DNA of 64,000 nucleotides from NCBI RefSeq assembly GCF_000003815.2, contig NC_049996.1, positions 3,300,841 to 3,364,840 of the forward strand, written 5' to 3'. The stretch's first letter is position 1; the number at the start of each line of letters is the position of its first letter. The position numbers were made by a program, and so were the translations under genes. Of the stretch, positions 23,857 through 35,697 are shown one piece after another. The notes under the pieces are model-generated. The model worked only from the letters and a program-made list of their open reading frames with translations. It did not search any database and was not told where the DNA came from. Source of the stretch: Branchiostoma floridae. Its lineage: Eukaryota; Chordata; Leptocardii; Amphioxiformes; Branchiostomatidae.

Positions 23857-24219
23857 CAGGGCTTTAGCCAGCTCGAATTTTGTTTCCGTCAGCCAATTCC
23901 AATCGTCGTGAAAACCAAGAAAATTAATTTTCCCTATGACACTACAAAGTAGTAAATGTTGCCATTGAGACCTTGAAAAACCGGTTTTAATGAGATTATC
24001 GTATTCAAAAGAGCGCCGACACACATTGGCAACAATCATAGTAATAGCAAAACAAACAGTGTGTGGCTTTCACCGCCGTGGACGGCGTCCCCAAGCCGCC
24101 CGTGGCTTCCACCAAGGATTTTTGTCCTTCAAGGTTGACGGATTGGTTTTAAAATGTTTCCGTCAGACGCATCAAATTTCCGTCAATTGGCGGAAAAACG
24201 GACGCTGGCTAGAGCCCTG
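23857..24219 (+). mobile_element. hAT-like MITE with perfect 8-bp target duplication
   Basis: Termini CAGGGCTTTAGCCAGC and GCTGGCTAGAGCCCTG are near-perfect inverted repeats. They are flanked by AGTATGAC at 23849-23856 and again at 24220-24227. An 8-bp duplication with CAGGG termini is the hallmark of the hAT superfamily. The 363-bp interior is GC-richer than its surroundings and encodes no transposase. The left duplication is at the end of a SINE copy (23630-23850), so the insertion is nested in or beside that SINE. Confidence 0.88.
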
Positions 24220-24394
24220 AGTATGACATACAATTTTCTCTATATGTTTTGAATCAGCAATAAGAATAAAGCATCCATGCTGCAATTGAAAACCTACGAA
24301 GCATCACAGATAATGATCTTCGCTCTTCCATGTATAAAGAAAAGAAAGGAATCCCTTTAAGACATATTGCCTGTTGGTTTTCCATTAAAAAAAG

Positions 24395-24665
24395 GTCAAA
24401 GTCCTTCCCGCGCCTGATGGCATAGGGCGGTGCCCATCTCCATTTCAATAGCCCTGGGCCACACAACTTTATGCAATCACTACAGCAGGGGGCTGGTCCG
24501 CTGGTACTGATGTGTGTTTAACTCCCATACTCTTCCTCATTAGTGCTAAGTGCTAAGCAGAGAAAGCAGCATGTACCATTTTTTTTAAAAGTCTTTGGTA
24601 TGACTCGGCCGGGATCGAACTCTACCAAATGCGGACACTCTACCCACTCCGCCATTGCACCAGGT
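24395..24665 (-). mobile_element. tRNA-derived SINE, CCGAGTCATACC family, full length
   Basis: Minus strand: A box TGGCGGAGTGGGTAGAG, B box GAGTTCGATCCCGGCC, then CCAAAGACTTTTAAAAAAAA, TGCTTTCTCTGCTTAGCACT, GGAAGAGTATGGGAGTTAAA, CCAGCGGACCAGCCCCCTGC and a 3' part ending GGGAAGGACTTTGACC. The middle looks like a conserved SINE core. About 270 bp, the best preserved copy here. Confidence 0.82.
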
Positions 24666-24669
24666 CAAG

Positions 24670-26040
24670 AAAATAAAGGAAACTTCTGAAGACACATTGC
24701 CTGCTGGTTTTCCATTCAAACTAGGACTGTAACAGAATACAAAGCAACGTAACTATATACAACTTGACATATAGTTGAGAGGAATTTTAGTGAGATAGAT
24801 TATTGCTATGGAACTGAAGACACTGGCTGACACTGAGAATTGATTTTTGGAAACTACATGTATACTGCAGGTCAGGTGAGCGGACATCGGATGAGTCATC
24901 CAAACTTCGGTGTCATAAAATTATAAATAGCCTCGGATTGGACGTTAAAGCCATATTTTACTCCAGAGGAGAGTGTCATTTTCTAAAAAGACCACATCTT
25001 TATGTACACATAATCAACTAAACGTGTAACAATTAATCACAGATACAAATAAACGGACCATTTATAATCCAGTAACTGAGTATTGCCCCTTCATGCAGAC
25101 ACACTGGGTGTGATGCATGATGGAAATAAAGTATTGTTTCCTATCATTGCTAAAGTTCCAGGTCAACTTTGGGGTCAGATAGATAGAAGAATTAAGTTGC
25201 TGCCTTGTCCAAGTTCAATGTCAAGTGGCCAATACAAGTACGTTTTGGGATTCAGAAAAACATTTTTAGCAGAACCGGAAACCCTCCTCTGGAGCACAGT
25301 ATGGTTTTAAGTGGAGGTGCCGTGTTTGGGGAGGGCCACAACTCGAGCAAGTAAAATAACCCATCACACTTATCGAAAAGGGTAGGGGTAATGGTACGTA
25401 CTGGATGCCACCATAGTCCCCAACCCTCAGACATGAAGATGGGACTTCCGACTCTATGTAGATACTAAAGGTATCAACATACTTGAAATATCTGAGACAT
25501 GTATTGTAAAACAACAAGAGAAGACCAAAAATAAATAGTCTGTTTTGTTTGAGAAAAAAATCCTCTATTACTCTAATTTTGTGAACGCCTACCAGTATAA
25601 TCTGTTCATTTTCAAGACAGTCCAATTGTCTGGTCACCTGATTTTTTTAGATCGATTTTTTCAAGACCTGTGCGTCCAACAAGAAAAAACGGTTTTGTAC
25701 TGGTACCCCTAATTGTGACCTCTGACTGATTCCATACAATATAAAATTCCCAGAAAGAAAATGCACAACACTTAATGATAATCCCATAGTAATAGAATTA
25801 CGGGTCAATTAAGGGGCAAGCTTTTTATTTACTCCGCAGATCATCACACAAATTGAATCATCACCATATATTTCAATCAACCTTAACTGAATAATGATAA
25901 TTCAAGGGTTGACCGTAATCTTATTAACGAGCCCAAATTAGTATACAATGGTAAAAAGGGAGCAACAATTATCTTTGGAATCTAAATTATGAATTCACTA
26001 TAGTCGTGGTCTTGTTTGCTAGCTATAGGCATATGGCCAC
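24670..26040. other. Unassigned stretch with repeat fragments
   Basis: ATAATCCAGTAACTGAGTAT at about 25067 recurs near 51819, and GAGGTGCCGTGTTTGGGGAG at about 25314 resembles 62690-62710. Otherwise nothing recognised. Confidence 0.4.
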
Positions 26041-26050
26041 AAATGTGTGT

Positions 26051-26495
26051 GGCCATGTTGATTTGATTAATTTATATGGATGGCATCCACACATGCATCA
26101 ACATTTGTCCATTTGTAAAAGAACATTCAACAGTGTTTGACCACACTGGAAATCGTATAAATCAGCTACAAAATGAGCAAATATATGTGTCATAATTTCA
26201 GTGAAAAAAATTCTGGGAAACATATAATAATGCCTACTAGAATGCCAAAAAGTCAATTCCAAAATCAAAAAAGAAGATGTGAAAAACAAAAATGAGAAAT
26301 CTACTGTTCGGTATACCATACTCTGTGTGTTAGGTCATTTGTTAAACCTATAGAATGTACCTGACCACTTATTTCATAAACAGTGACTCCATGAAGGCAA
26401 CTGTTCTTTGGCAAACTTTTTTTTCTTCTTCAAACACTCATTTTAGTTTTGAGGTTCACAAAGGATGCCATACATATAATCAAGTCAGCATGGCC
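26051..26495. mobile_element. TIR element, GGATGACATCC family, copy 2
   Basis: Left GGCCATGTTGATTTGATTAA and right AATCAAGTCAGCATGGCC are inverted, with GGATGGCATCC/GGATGCCATAC just inside. The interior matches the copy at 61440-62222, including the TACTGTTCGGTATACCATAC stretch where that copy carries a SINE. No clear target duplication. Confidence 0.68.
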
Positions 26496-27264
26496 TACCC
26501 TTATAATATAATACAGCCTTTTTGCAACAAAAAAAACAGTACAAGAATGCAAGCAAATTACATGTATTCATACATTGTGCTTATAATGTTATACTTTAGG
26601 CAATAAACCATTCTAAATTGCAATTCTGGGCCAAACATGGTAAGAAAGGAAGTACACTCAAAGTGTCTTGGTGCATTTTCCACAAAATATCTTTGCTGTA
26701 CTCTTTTACCATTCAGTATCTATGCTAATCTTTTAGTTTTACAATGCAAGAAACAACATCAAAACATCAATCAGAAATAAGCAATGACTTAACCATGCTT
26801 GTATAAATCCCCTGCATTTGCAATATTATTACACATTAAACAGGCAGTCGAAACCTCCGTGGACATTCCGCATGCAAAGTGGCGGCAAAGCAGACAAGAA
26901 TTTTAATGACCATATTACTGGTATTATGTGCCGTCGTCTGCAATGGGCCCTGCATAATATGACAATAATATACAGAGACGGGCTTTCTGATTTCACCATG
27001 ATAATAAAATCAAGCAAAATTCTATGTATGAAAAATGTATGATTTTCTGTACTAAGAGATATTGCAGATAAATTTTCAGTAGTATTCATTATAATATCAA
27101 TATTCAAAATGATACTCGCTATTACTAAAGCTAGGATTACATATGGAATATTCTATTAGGAAATCCCACTAGAGGATGGTCCGATGTTCCATAATTTAAT
27201 GGCTTCACCTTGGATGGAAAAAAAAGGCACGAAGGGACATTCAAACAGTGGCTATATCTGGCAG

Positions 27265-27650
27265 CTTCGTAACTACTGCATGCCACTTACAGTAATATGC
27301 TGATATTCCAATTTCTCTATAAGGATGGCAGCTTCTAACAATTTCATGATGTCTAATAGAATATCAAACCAGGTGGATTGGTAACACTGATAGCAAGGTG
27401 TATCTTTTTCAGCTTGACATTTTATGTTTATAGGATGGTTTTATAACTGTTTTTGTAACTGCATGCCAATTCTAGTAACATTCTAATATTCCAATTTCTC
27501 TATAAAGATGGCAGCTTCTAATAATTTTATGATGTCTCAGAACATCACACCAGGTGGCTTGGTAACACAGATAGCAAAATGTATTTTCTTTCTTTTTTAG
27601 CTTGACGGCTTATGAAAATGTTTTATGATGGTTTTAGAAACGTTTTTACA
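27265..27650 (+). repeat. Tandem duplication, about 185-bp unit x 2
   Basis: TTCCAATTTCTCTATAA, ATGGCAGCTTCTAA, CCAGGTGG-TTGGTAACAC and TTTTAGCTTGAC recur at 27310-27420 and 27490-27610. Confidence 0.75.
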
Positions 27651-27814
27651 AACGAGCCATCTATTATTGCATGGGATTTGAAGAGGAGCATCGTAGGAGG
27701 ATAGAAACGGGGTCAAATCTAGCATTTTCCTACCTGACATTTCTAAATGGTTTTGTGCGGAGATTTGAGTAAAAGTAATGATATTAAAACTGTCCTACCT
27801 CGAGGCCATGTTTT

Positions 27815-28060
27815 CTTCCGTATTTTCGGCTGCCGTAATTCCGGTTGCTTTTCCCCTTGAATTTAAAACAGCGGAATACAGAAAGGCCGGCACACGGCAT
27901 GTCGTGACAGAGCTATCCCATCCCACAATTCCCTGTAGTCGTGCCGCGTTAATGGGCCGAACCAACTCCCAACAGACTTAGGGAGCGTCGGCGGGGAAAT
28001 ATACCCACCTGTTTTGTATTAACAAGCCGTGGGAATAAAAACCGGCGCTGCGTAATATTC
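27815..28060. promoter_or_regulatory. CpG-rich island, candidate internal promoter
   Basis: This block has many more CpG dinucleotides than the surrounding AT-rich DNA (for example GTCGTGCCGCG near 27940 and GCGTCGGCGGGG near 27985). It contains CCCACAATTCCCTGTAGT, which resembles vertebrate ZNF143-type promoter sites. On the minus strand AAAACATGGCC, a good start context, is followed by GAGGTAGGA, which could be a donor at about 27800. It lies inside the putative B-C intron and could be an alternative first exon, but the phase does not join to exon C in a simple way. No continuous coding frame is claimed. Confidence 0.35.
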
Positions 28061-28299
28061 CATATATGAAAATCTGTCAAAATAAATTATATACAACACA
28101 TCACATCTGCCGTTTATAAAAACAAAATATTCAATGCTATGACTCCCCCTGTAATAACGGTTCATTTGGAACAACCCAACTGCAAGGTGCTAAAGCTATC
28201 TGTTCATCCATAATAGCAGACACCCTACTTGAATTCCTAATAAGGCAATCAGAAAACCAAGAAGGCCGCAATCTTTCTAAAACCGACGGTTTAAATTGA

Positions 28300-28395
28300 C
28301 GACTCTCTCCCCTTAAACGACCCCCTTCCGCCGACAAACCCGTTATTAGCGGACGCTAAGTGACGAATCAGAGCAATAGCGCCATCTTTTTGAGA
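28300..28395. promoter_or_regulatory. Second CpG cluster with YY1-like and CRE-like motifs
   Basis: CpGs recur again here. AGCGCCATCTT (minus AAGATGGCGCT) fits the YY1 consensus and TGACGAATCA resembles a CREB/AP-1 half-site. Together with 27815-28060 it looks like a promoter or enhancer core. Evidence is motif-level only. Confidence 0.3.
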
Positions 28396-28684
28396 AAATA
28401 GACAACCACTGAGAAAGATGGAAGGTATGCAAATGATAGGCACGACATCCATGCTAAATTATACGTATTATCTGAAAAGACTGCAGCACAAAATACTAGC
28501 TATTCAACTAATGAAAAGGGGACAAAAAAAGGTTGTAGTATATTCCTTTGGGGAAGATTTTGAGGTACAGTAGCAGAGTTCAACAGACCATGTCAGTTTC
28601 TATAAGGTACAGGTCAGCGAGTTTTTGAGCGGGCACCTCTCAGGGGTCACCTCAGACAAATTAAGGACCCCTAAATGAGGTACT

Positions 28685-28840
28685 CAAAATGCACCAATCA
28701 CACTTCACCATGGGGAGAAGGGGACTGTAGCAGGAACAACTTGTGACAAAGGACCCCTATGATTCAAAATGCACCAATCACAAGTTTTCCATGGGGGGAA
28801 GGGGACTATAGCAGGGCAAGTTGTGACAAGAACTTACATG
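28685..28840 (+). repeat. Tandem duplication, 77-bp unit x 2
   Basis: TCAAAATGCACCAATCACA, CCATGGGGNGAAGGGGACT and AGCAGGnCAA occur in both units. Confidence 0.85.
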
Positions 28841-29015
28841 ACTTTCCTCACTCCACCCAGGTGTAAATGGATACCCGGAGGTAAAACTTTTACTAAAAGG
28901 CAGTGAAAGAAGAGGGATGGGCTCCACCTTCCAATACCGTACCCTAGACACAGTGGATAACAACCCACTGCCCCTACGGCCTCAAAAAGGCTATAGGACT
29001 ACCTTTACCCTTCCT
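28835..29015 (+). mobile_element. SINE, AACAACCCACTG family, 5'-truncated
   Basis: Begins at CTCACTCCACCCAGGTGTAA and continues through AGGGATGGGCTCCACCTTCC to GGATAACAACCCACTGCCCC and a CTACCTTTACC tail. It directly follows a 77-bp tandem duplication. Confidence 0.75.
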
Positions 29016-29399
29016 AACTAAAACTTAGTAAAAGTCTAAGTCTAACAGTATAGCACAACTGGACCATCATTTAAAATTTATGTAAAAAACAACAACAGAT
29101 GTGTTAACACATTGTTAACGACTCCATGATTAAGACCCCCTAGGCCTTACCCCTTTCGAGATGACCACCCCCTTCTCCCTTAGAGATTACCTGACATGTG
29201 TCCAGCCTGGTCACTCACTATTGTCTGACCAGGTAAGGCCAGGGCTGACCACATGAAAGACCACAGCTTTCCTGTAATTAAACCCACTGATAATAAAGAC
29301 CTGTGCTAATTATAACCTGTGGGTTCCTAATTATACAGGAGGAAAGTAAATACCAACTTTTTAACACAGCTAGGAGTTTTAGGAATGGCTGAAAAAATG

Positions 29400-29535
29400 T
29401 AGCCTGAGTACCCTCCTCAGCAGTGACCACTGGCTCAATTCTTTTGCTTGCGAACTTCACTCTTTGTTTTTTTCAAGCAAGCAAAAAAGGTTGAGCTAGC
29501 TGTTACTACGATTATGAAGGAGGGTACCCAGGCTA
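29400..29535. mobile_element. Small foldback element with TAGCCTGAGTACCCTCC termini
   Basis: Left TAGCCTGAGTACCCTCCT mirrors right AGGAGGGTACCCAGGCTA, and inner GCTTGC/GCAAGC and GGCTCAA/TTGAGC parts also pair. Length 136 bp with a short loop around 29465. Confidence 0.65.
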
Positions 29536-30204
29536 TAAAAGATATATGTGGAAATAAAAATTCAATGCTAGAACAAAGAAAAAAGCAAGAACATGACCAA
29601 GTAACTTCAACACACATTACTCTTAGATCTCATAATCAAAATAATTTCTTGAAAATTTTGTGTTATGCCTGACAGTGTGCATAGCTTGGCGATTACTAAA
29701 ATATAAATGCAGAAATAGTACATCAGATTATCTTAAAATTCACTGTTTTTTCAAGAAGTGGTAGTCTAAGGATAACTGGTAGAAATGCTAGGTAGGTCAA
29801 CATTTTTCCTTGTTATATCTGTCATTTTTAAAAGCTAAACTAAGCCTTACAAATTTGAAATACAAATTTCATACATTTCATGAGATGAGAGGGTTTTGGG
29901 ACAGACATGTTGAATAAACCTGTCACCTATGCTTGACTAGGTATTCCCCCAAATCAGCAGGTAATATAGCTGTTGAAAATCATCATGCATTTTAATGACC
30001 TTAAAATTTCATTTCACACCCGAACGGATTTGACCGCGTTACTCTATTACAGTAGGCAATAGGACGGAAAATGTCATGGTAATATTCGCGGGAATTCACA
30101 CGTGCGGCGATGGAGGGAATTCCCAAGGGGTTGGCACAGTCAGCGGACATATTCAGCAACAAATGTGGGTACTAGAATCCCACAAGTGAAAATTTCCAAA
30201 TACA

Positions 30205-30530
30205 TTGTGGTATAGGGGTAACCGGCAAGTGTTCTTGTGTTTTGGGGCTTACCCGCCCTAGAAAATAACAAGAGCAGTGAACAAAGACTTAGTGACTAGT
30301 CTTGTTTACATGAAGATAGGATTTTAAAATACCAGTAGAAGTCCGATACTACATGTACATCAAACAGATTCCTTTGTAGGAAAATGGACAATTGTTTTAG
30401 CTAGGTATCGCTCATTCACAAGTTTTCACAGATTTCTTAGGTCCGGGTTCAGGTCTGGACAGGGACCTGATCCTCTGGACCTGAACCGAACCTGAATTTT
30501 CTGTTCCGGTACCCACCCCTAGTACCCACA
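30205..30530 (+). repeat. Dispersed repeat shared with 33690-34050, copy 1
   Basis: GAAAATAACAAGAGCA, ATAGGATTTTAAAATACCAG, ACAAACAGATTCCTTTGTAGG-like and GGGGTTGG/GGTACC ends occur in both copies. The right part is GC-rich with CCGGGTTCAGGTCTGGAC and its near-complement GTCC...CCTGAACC, so it can fold back. Confidence 0.5.
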
Positions 30531-31232
30531 TGTAAATACACATACGATAGATTGCTTTATTATTACTTAATATTAGAAAAGATTCTTACGTTCATGTTTA
30601 GCCCTACCTGACTGTATCAATATTAGAGATTCTCCTTAAAGTTTGTAAGCCTGTATTGTTCAGAAACTAATTTCAAGACTCATTTTGTATTTCCATTTTG
30701 TAGTTGACTGTAATAAAAGTCCCTGTACTTTTTGTTAAGTAATGTTTTTCATTGATGGGAATACATAATGCATCAGCACTTGCTGTTTCACGAAACTATA
30801 TACGACTGTCTTTGATGCCATCAAAGAACATCGTACTACACCTATAAAAATGCAAATTTGATTATTTTTACAACATGAGCACACAAAAGTGCTGTCAGAC
30901 ACATTACCATTGAGATGACAACCCTGTTTAATACCTTATCAAGGTACATAAAAATTACTTTCTCAGGTTTTGTTTTCATATGTGTGTGTGTCTGTTTCTG
31001 AACAGCATAACTCAAGAAATCATGCATAAATCTTAAAGTTTATGATATTTTGGTATGTTGGTTGGTGTTTGCAAAATTTCGTTTTGATAGCTCATATGAT
31101 TCTCCAGAATGATATTTTGACGCAGATACCATAATTTCTAATTCGATATTCTAGAAGAATGATCTACAGAACTTTATTTAATCAAAGAATAAAAAGGACG
31201 GCAAAAATGCATTTACTCAATTAACTGAATAT

Positions 31233-31385
31233 GGTTTTGGAAACGATAAGACATTTCATGTAGTCAGTGACACTTAGTGTCACTGACGAAATAGTGGATG
31301 CTACATGTAGTAATGCTGAAATGTCTGACCATTTCCAAAATCATATCCAGTTGCTTTAGTAACGGTTACTGCTTTTTTTTGGCGT
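31233..31385. mobile_element. Short foldback of the TTTTGGAAACG family
   Basis: GGTTTTGGAAACGATAAGAC on the left mirrors GTCTGACCATTTCCAAAATC on the right, with ACTTAGTGTCACTGACGAAA in the loop. Related to 57140-57840. Confidence 0.6.
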
Positions 31386-31760
31386 ATCTTATTATCTGGA
31401 TGTCTAACTGTTAACCTTCATCGACGTAACCTACAATGTTTTTAGCCAGCTCAGACTGTCTACAATTTAATGTTGACCAAACCCATATTTTTTCCTTTCC
31501 CTGATGTTGTATAATTATGAATAATTCAGCCCTCACCATGTGTACAGAGTACGACCCTAGGGCAGCTATTATCTGCCATAATCGACTGTGCCCTTGAGCT
31601 ATGCTTACACAGCCACCATCATTTTGCATAAATTTTCAACCACTATATGGTTTGAGCCATCTAATTCCAATATTCCTAATAGTTCGGAGGACATAAATGG
31701 ACTGGGTAGGCAAAAAACAGTCTCAAACAAAATTAGCCCCCCAGTTCAAAGAAAGCTGCT

Positions 31761-31905
31761 CGTCGTATCGTCGTATCCATTTTGATTATACTGCTGCTGG
31801 GATCCCTGTCACAGGGGTAGGCAGCAGTCGGAATAGTCTTCACACTGTGCTTCCATGCTGCTGGTCCGTCCAGTGAGTCCAGCTCTGGGCTTCAACTCCA
31901 TGGTT
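31761..31905 (-). mobile_element. LINE 3' end (RTE-like), copy 2, nearly identical to copy 1
   Basis: About 145 bp differ from 6481-6626 by a single T in a homopolymer, including the terminal hairpin and the ATACGACG tail. It is therefore a very recent insertion of the same source. Confidence 0.65.
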
Positions 31906-31969
31906 AGGGGCCCAAACTGTAACTATTTATTCTCTACCCCAAGAACTGACTACCACTCAAAACTTATGA

Positions 31970-32222
31970 CAGTCACCATAGCATGTCCAAAACACGCCAG
32001 ATATCAAAACTAAATTCCGCTGCTATACCGTAGAAAGCCGCTAGAAGGTTTAGTATTGAACGTCTCTTTTTCTCAACCAAAACCCACCAACCAAATACAA
32101 TAAGGATCCATCCACAGATTCTCGATATGTTGTCCACAAACACACACACACGCACACACACACACACACACAGATACACACACACCACCACCACCAAAAA
32201 TCTTCTTGCCAAAGGTAACAAA
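31970..32222 (+). repeat. CTGCTGCAGTACC dispersed repeat with (CA)n end
   Basis: Diverged core CCGCTGCTATACCGTAGAAA, then AAGGATCCATCCACAGATTC, a (CA)n tract at 32133-32190 and the closing motif CTTCTTGCCAAAGGTAACAA. Confidence 0.65.
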
Positions 32223-32699
32223 AAATTGTAATCTTCTGTTTCCTAATACACTAATCTTTATATTTTCATCAAATAGCTTAGTATATATATTATAAAGTTA
32301 AACATAACTGCAACAATAAGAAAGAAAAGAAATTTTTTTCAAAGCCTTCTATTCCTTTAGTGCTATCAAAGTTTTCTTTTCCAAACAATTATACCTGTGG
32401 TCATTTGCATGACCCCAAATGACCCTACTTCCCCTGTTAGAGAAACTGACAGCTCTATACAACACAGCTCAGTTTCTGCAGACTCTCTGAAAACATATGC
32501 AAAATAGCCGACCCTAACTGACCCCAATAATGGTCCTAAAAGATGGGCAGGCTGAATTTCAAAGGCAGACCATACATGCATATTGCTCTTGGCTCTGGAC
32601 ATTACTGTAAATTCATTTAGATTTGCTAAACTTTTGCAGCACAATGCAAAGCAAGTTAGAACTAGAAGTTCTGCCATTTTTGCTAATGGCACTGAAGAA

Positions 32700-33135
32700 G
32701 AGTGATGGATGTCACTCAAATCATCCGAAAGAAATCTACATATCTCATAGAGTTATAGTATAGAGATCAAATTGTCTTTAAAATCTGTCCATATAATGTT
32801 CCTGTAGTCATAGGATTTATAATACACAAGTATTACAGTTACAATGTACTTCATTGAGTGATGGATGTCACTCAAAACATCCAAAAGAAATATCAATATG
32901 TCATCGAGTTATAGATATTGAATTGTCATTAAATTCTGTCCATATCCCTGTAGTCATAGGTTTTATGATACACATAATAAACTGTTACTTCATTGAATGA
33001 TGGATGTCACTCAAAACATCCAAAAGAAATATCAATATCTCGAGTAACTGTTATAGATATCAAATTGTCATTAATTCTGTCCATATCTCAGTCTATAGTC
33101 ATAGGTTTTAGATTACACGTATAAGTATTATTGTT
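32700..33135 (+). repeat. Tandem repeat, about 147-bp unit x 3
   Basis: Each unit starts GTGATGGATGTCACTCAAA (or AATGATGGATGTCACT) and includes CCAAAAGAAATATCAATAT, GAGTTATAGATAT and CCTGTAGTCATAGG. Units begin near 32700, 32853 and 32997. Confidence 0.88.
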
Positions 33136-33689
33136 ACTTCCTTATAATTTTTACCATACATTATACCATGAACTGTTGGGCAATAAAATTCATTCATTCA
33201 TTCAGAAAGTTTCATTTCCATTAAAGATATAGCACAACCAAATACCATACTGACAGATTCGTAAAGTATGAAAAATCTATACATACAGGTATTCAGATAT
33301 GTATACTATGTACAGGCTAGTCATATCATACTTGTATTCATATGCATGTACATGTATGATACAATGTATACCACAAATCCTTTATATTTAACCTTTAAGA
33401 TGATTCATTTTCAGTAAATACGGTATGTATAATAACAGCTAAATGCAACACTGACAAGTATGGTAAGCATGACAAATCTAACCTATATACCAGGATGGTC
33501 ATCTACACACAGCCCCAGGCCCCAGGGGTGATGACTCATGCTCCCCTGGGGGGTGGGGGATCAGAAGGTGGGTGTAGGGCACGCCATCAGGTGATGGTAT
33601 CATCAGTAGTGGGATAGAGGGCTGGCCTTTTGTGATTGGTGTCGTATTACCGTAAATGTCATGGCGTGGCCATGCATTTGTGCAGAGAT

Positions 33690-34050
33690 ATATAGAATAT
33701 GGTAGGGGTAGGTACCGGTACAGCGTTGTTGGGCCAGTCCAGAAAGTATGGACCTAAAAAAAGTCAGTGGACTGGATGTTGGACTGATTGGAAAATGAAA
33801 AGATTATACCGACAGGCTTCACGTGTCTTGGGGTTTGCAGGTCAAAGAAAATAACAAGAGCAAAGTATTTTTATCAAGCTTCTACAGTCAAACTTTAAAA
33901 CAGAAGCAGTTAGTGTTGTTTATATGATTCAGATAGGATTTTAATATGTCAATAGATGTCGGATACTCTACCAAACAGAATCCTACAAAGCAAAATGTAA
34001 CAAAATTGACCATTTTTTAAATGATCACCCATTTTACAAGTTTTGAAACA
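33690..34050 (+). repeat. Dispersed repeat shared with 30205-30530, copy 2
   Basis: GGTAGGGGTAGGTACCGGTA, CTTGGGGTTTGCAGGTCAAA, GAAAATAACAAGAGCAAAGT and CAGATAGGATTTTAATATGT align with copy 1, with rearranged order at the left end. Confidence 0.45.
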
Positions 34051-34661
34051 CATTCTTTGGTCTTCAGTATCACCCAATGTACAAATGTACCAAACCAACA
34101 GCTAGTAGGATTGCCTGATGGTCCATCCCATAATATACATTTTTTGTTGTAAAAGCACAAATTTCAATGTGAAATGTGAAAATTGAAAATTTGGTGTCCT
34201 TGAACAAAAAATTCCAACTTCCAAATTCAATGCAATATCATAAAAAAAGTTACTATCAATGACATGTACAATCATCTGAACCATTGTCATAACTATGATC
34301 TACAGCATTTACACAGATTCATTTCAAGTAGACGAGTTGAGTTTTTGACACTGCACAATGTAAAACTTAAACATTCCTGACACGAATAACAGTATGCTAA
34401 TCCCTATACTGTATCTTTCATTTTAACACACATATTAATAATTCAAAACTTCCCAAGAGAGATTGCTGAGAATAAAAACACCATCTTTTACAGTCCATGA
34501 GCTGACAAAATATGCAAAATGTCTACATATACCAACCTGGAAGGGAAAATTTTGAAATTGTGTTGAGGACCAAATCCATTGTTGAAAATCATGACTAGGA
34601 CATTACCTTTTAATTTCAGTCATTAGAAATCACCAAATTTCTAAAATACATATTATAGTTA

Positions 34662-35014
34662 GGCCACACCAATTTAATTTCTTGGTTCACGGATTTTTCA
34701 TAAAAAATATGGAGCGAGAGGGCGAAATAAAAATAAAAATAAAAATTGTAAAATGGTTGGGGTAAAGGTAACGGCTAATCTAAAACATAAAGAAAAAAAG
34801 TTTTCAGCTTGAAAAAAGTACAAAAACACTATTTTTGTACAGTAACAGCACCTGTACCCACACTTTAAGGAGCTTATAATATAAAGGCCACTTTGCTACA
34901 CCAGAAAGTTGGTGAATGGTTTCATTAATGGTGAAAATTTGCTGAGTTTTTATTTTTTTTCCAAAAAATAGGAGCGAGCGATTCCGTGAACCAAGAAATT
35001 AAATCGGTGTGGCC
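34662..35014 (+). mobile_element. PIF/Harbinger-like MITE, copy 2
   Basis: Similar along its length to 12227-12587 in the same orientation, with termini GGCCACACCAATTTAATT and GGTGTGGCC. It is flanked by TTA on both sides (34659-34661 and 35015-35017), the preferred PIF/Harbinger target. Confidence 0.82.
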
Positions 35015-35589
35015 TTATGTCGATGAAGGTTCAAGACATATTATGGTTATGTAGCTATTCTACATTTTTCAGAATAAAATAATCCCAAATTCCTTTCATA
35101 AACAGCCTGTAACTTAAATGCTCAAAACAAAAAGTTCTAACAACAGCAGTTCCAATGTCTGTATCCAGTGTTTAAACCCTGATGACAATGGCACGCTACG
35201 CGAAGTGGGTTTTAATGATTCTATGAAAGACCGTGTGATATATACTGAATAAAAGCCTGCGTGATAACCCAAAATATCACCTGGTCTGGAACACATATCA
35301 TAATTATTAAACTCGTAATTCAACAGTCACAATTACTGTGAAATTACAGAGACTGTAACACCAATGCCACACTACAACAGCTTCAAAACTTTAAACATTA
35401 GTGCAGCTTTATCATAAAACTGTGCAACAGTTACTGCAACTTCAACAACACTAACAACACATTAGCAGTCTATCAAAAAAAATCACGGGTCTTAGTGGCA
35501 AATGTGCAGATGTTGACACACTCACACACTGGCAGCACCAAATCTGTAGGTGTTTTTTGGCACCTTTAGACAGATTAGCGGTGAGGCTC

Positions 35590-35697
35590 GGTGGGCGTCA
35601 CTCCACCGTCATGGGGGCAGGGGCATGGCGAGTATCGAACTTGGAACCTTCTGATTCTGATTCCAGCGCTCTAGCGGTTGTACCACACAGGCACCCC
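35590..35697 (-). mobile_element. tRNA-like SINE head
   Basis: Minus strand: GTGTGGTACAACCGCTAGAG (A box) and CCAAGTTCGATACTCGCC (B box), followed by CCCCTGCCCCCATGACGG. Acceptor stems do not pair, so this is a tRNA-derived repeat and not a functional tRNA. Confidence 0.5.

Noticed and set aside
28137-28337. A 66-codon minus-strand frame at the CpG-rich island.
   Set aside because: The start context is poor, no splice sites bound it and no domain is recognisable; the CpG pattern is better explained as promoter-like DNA.
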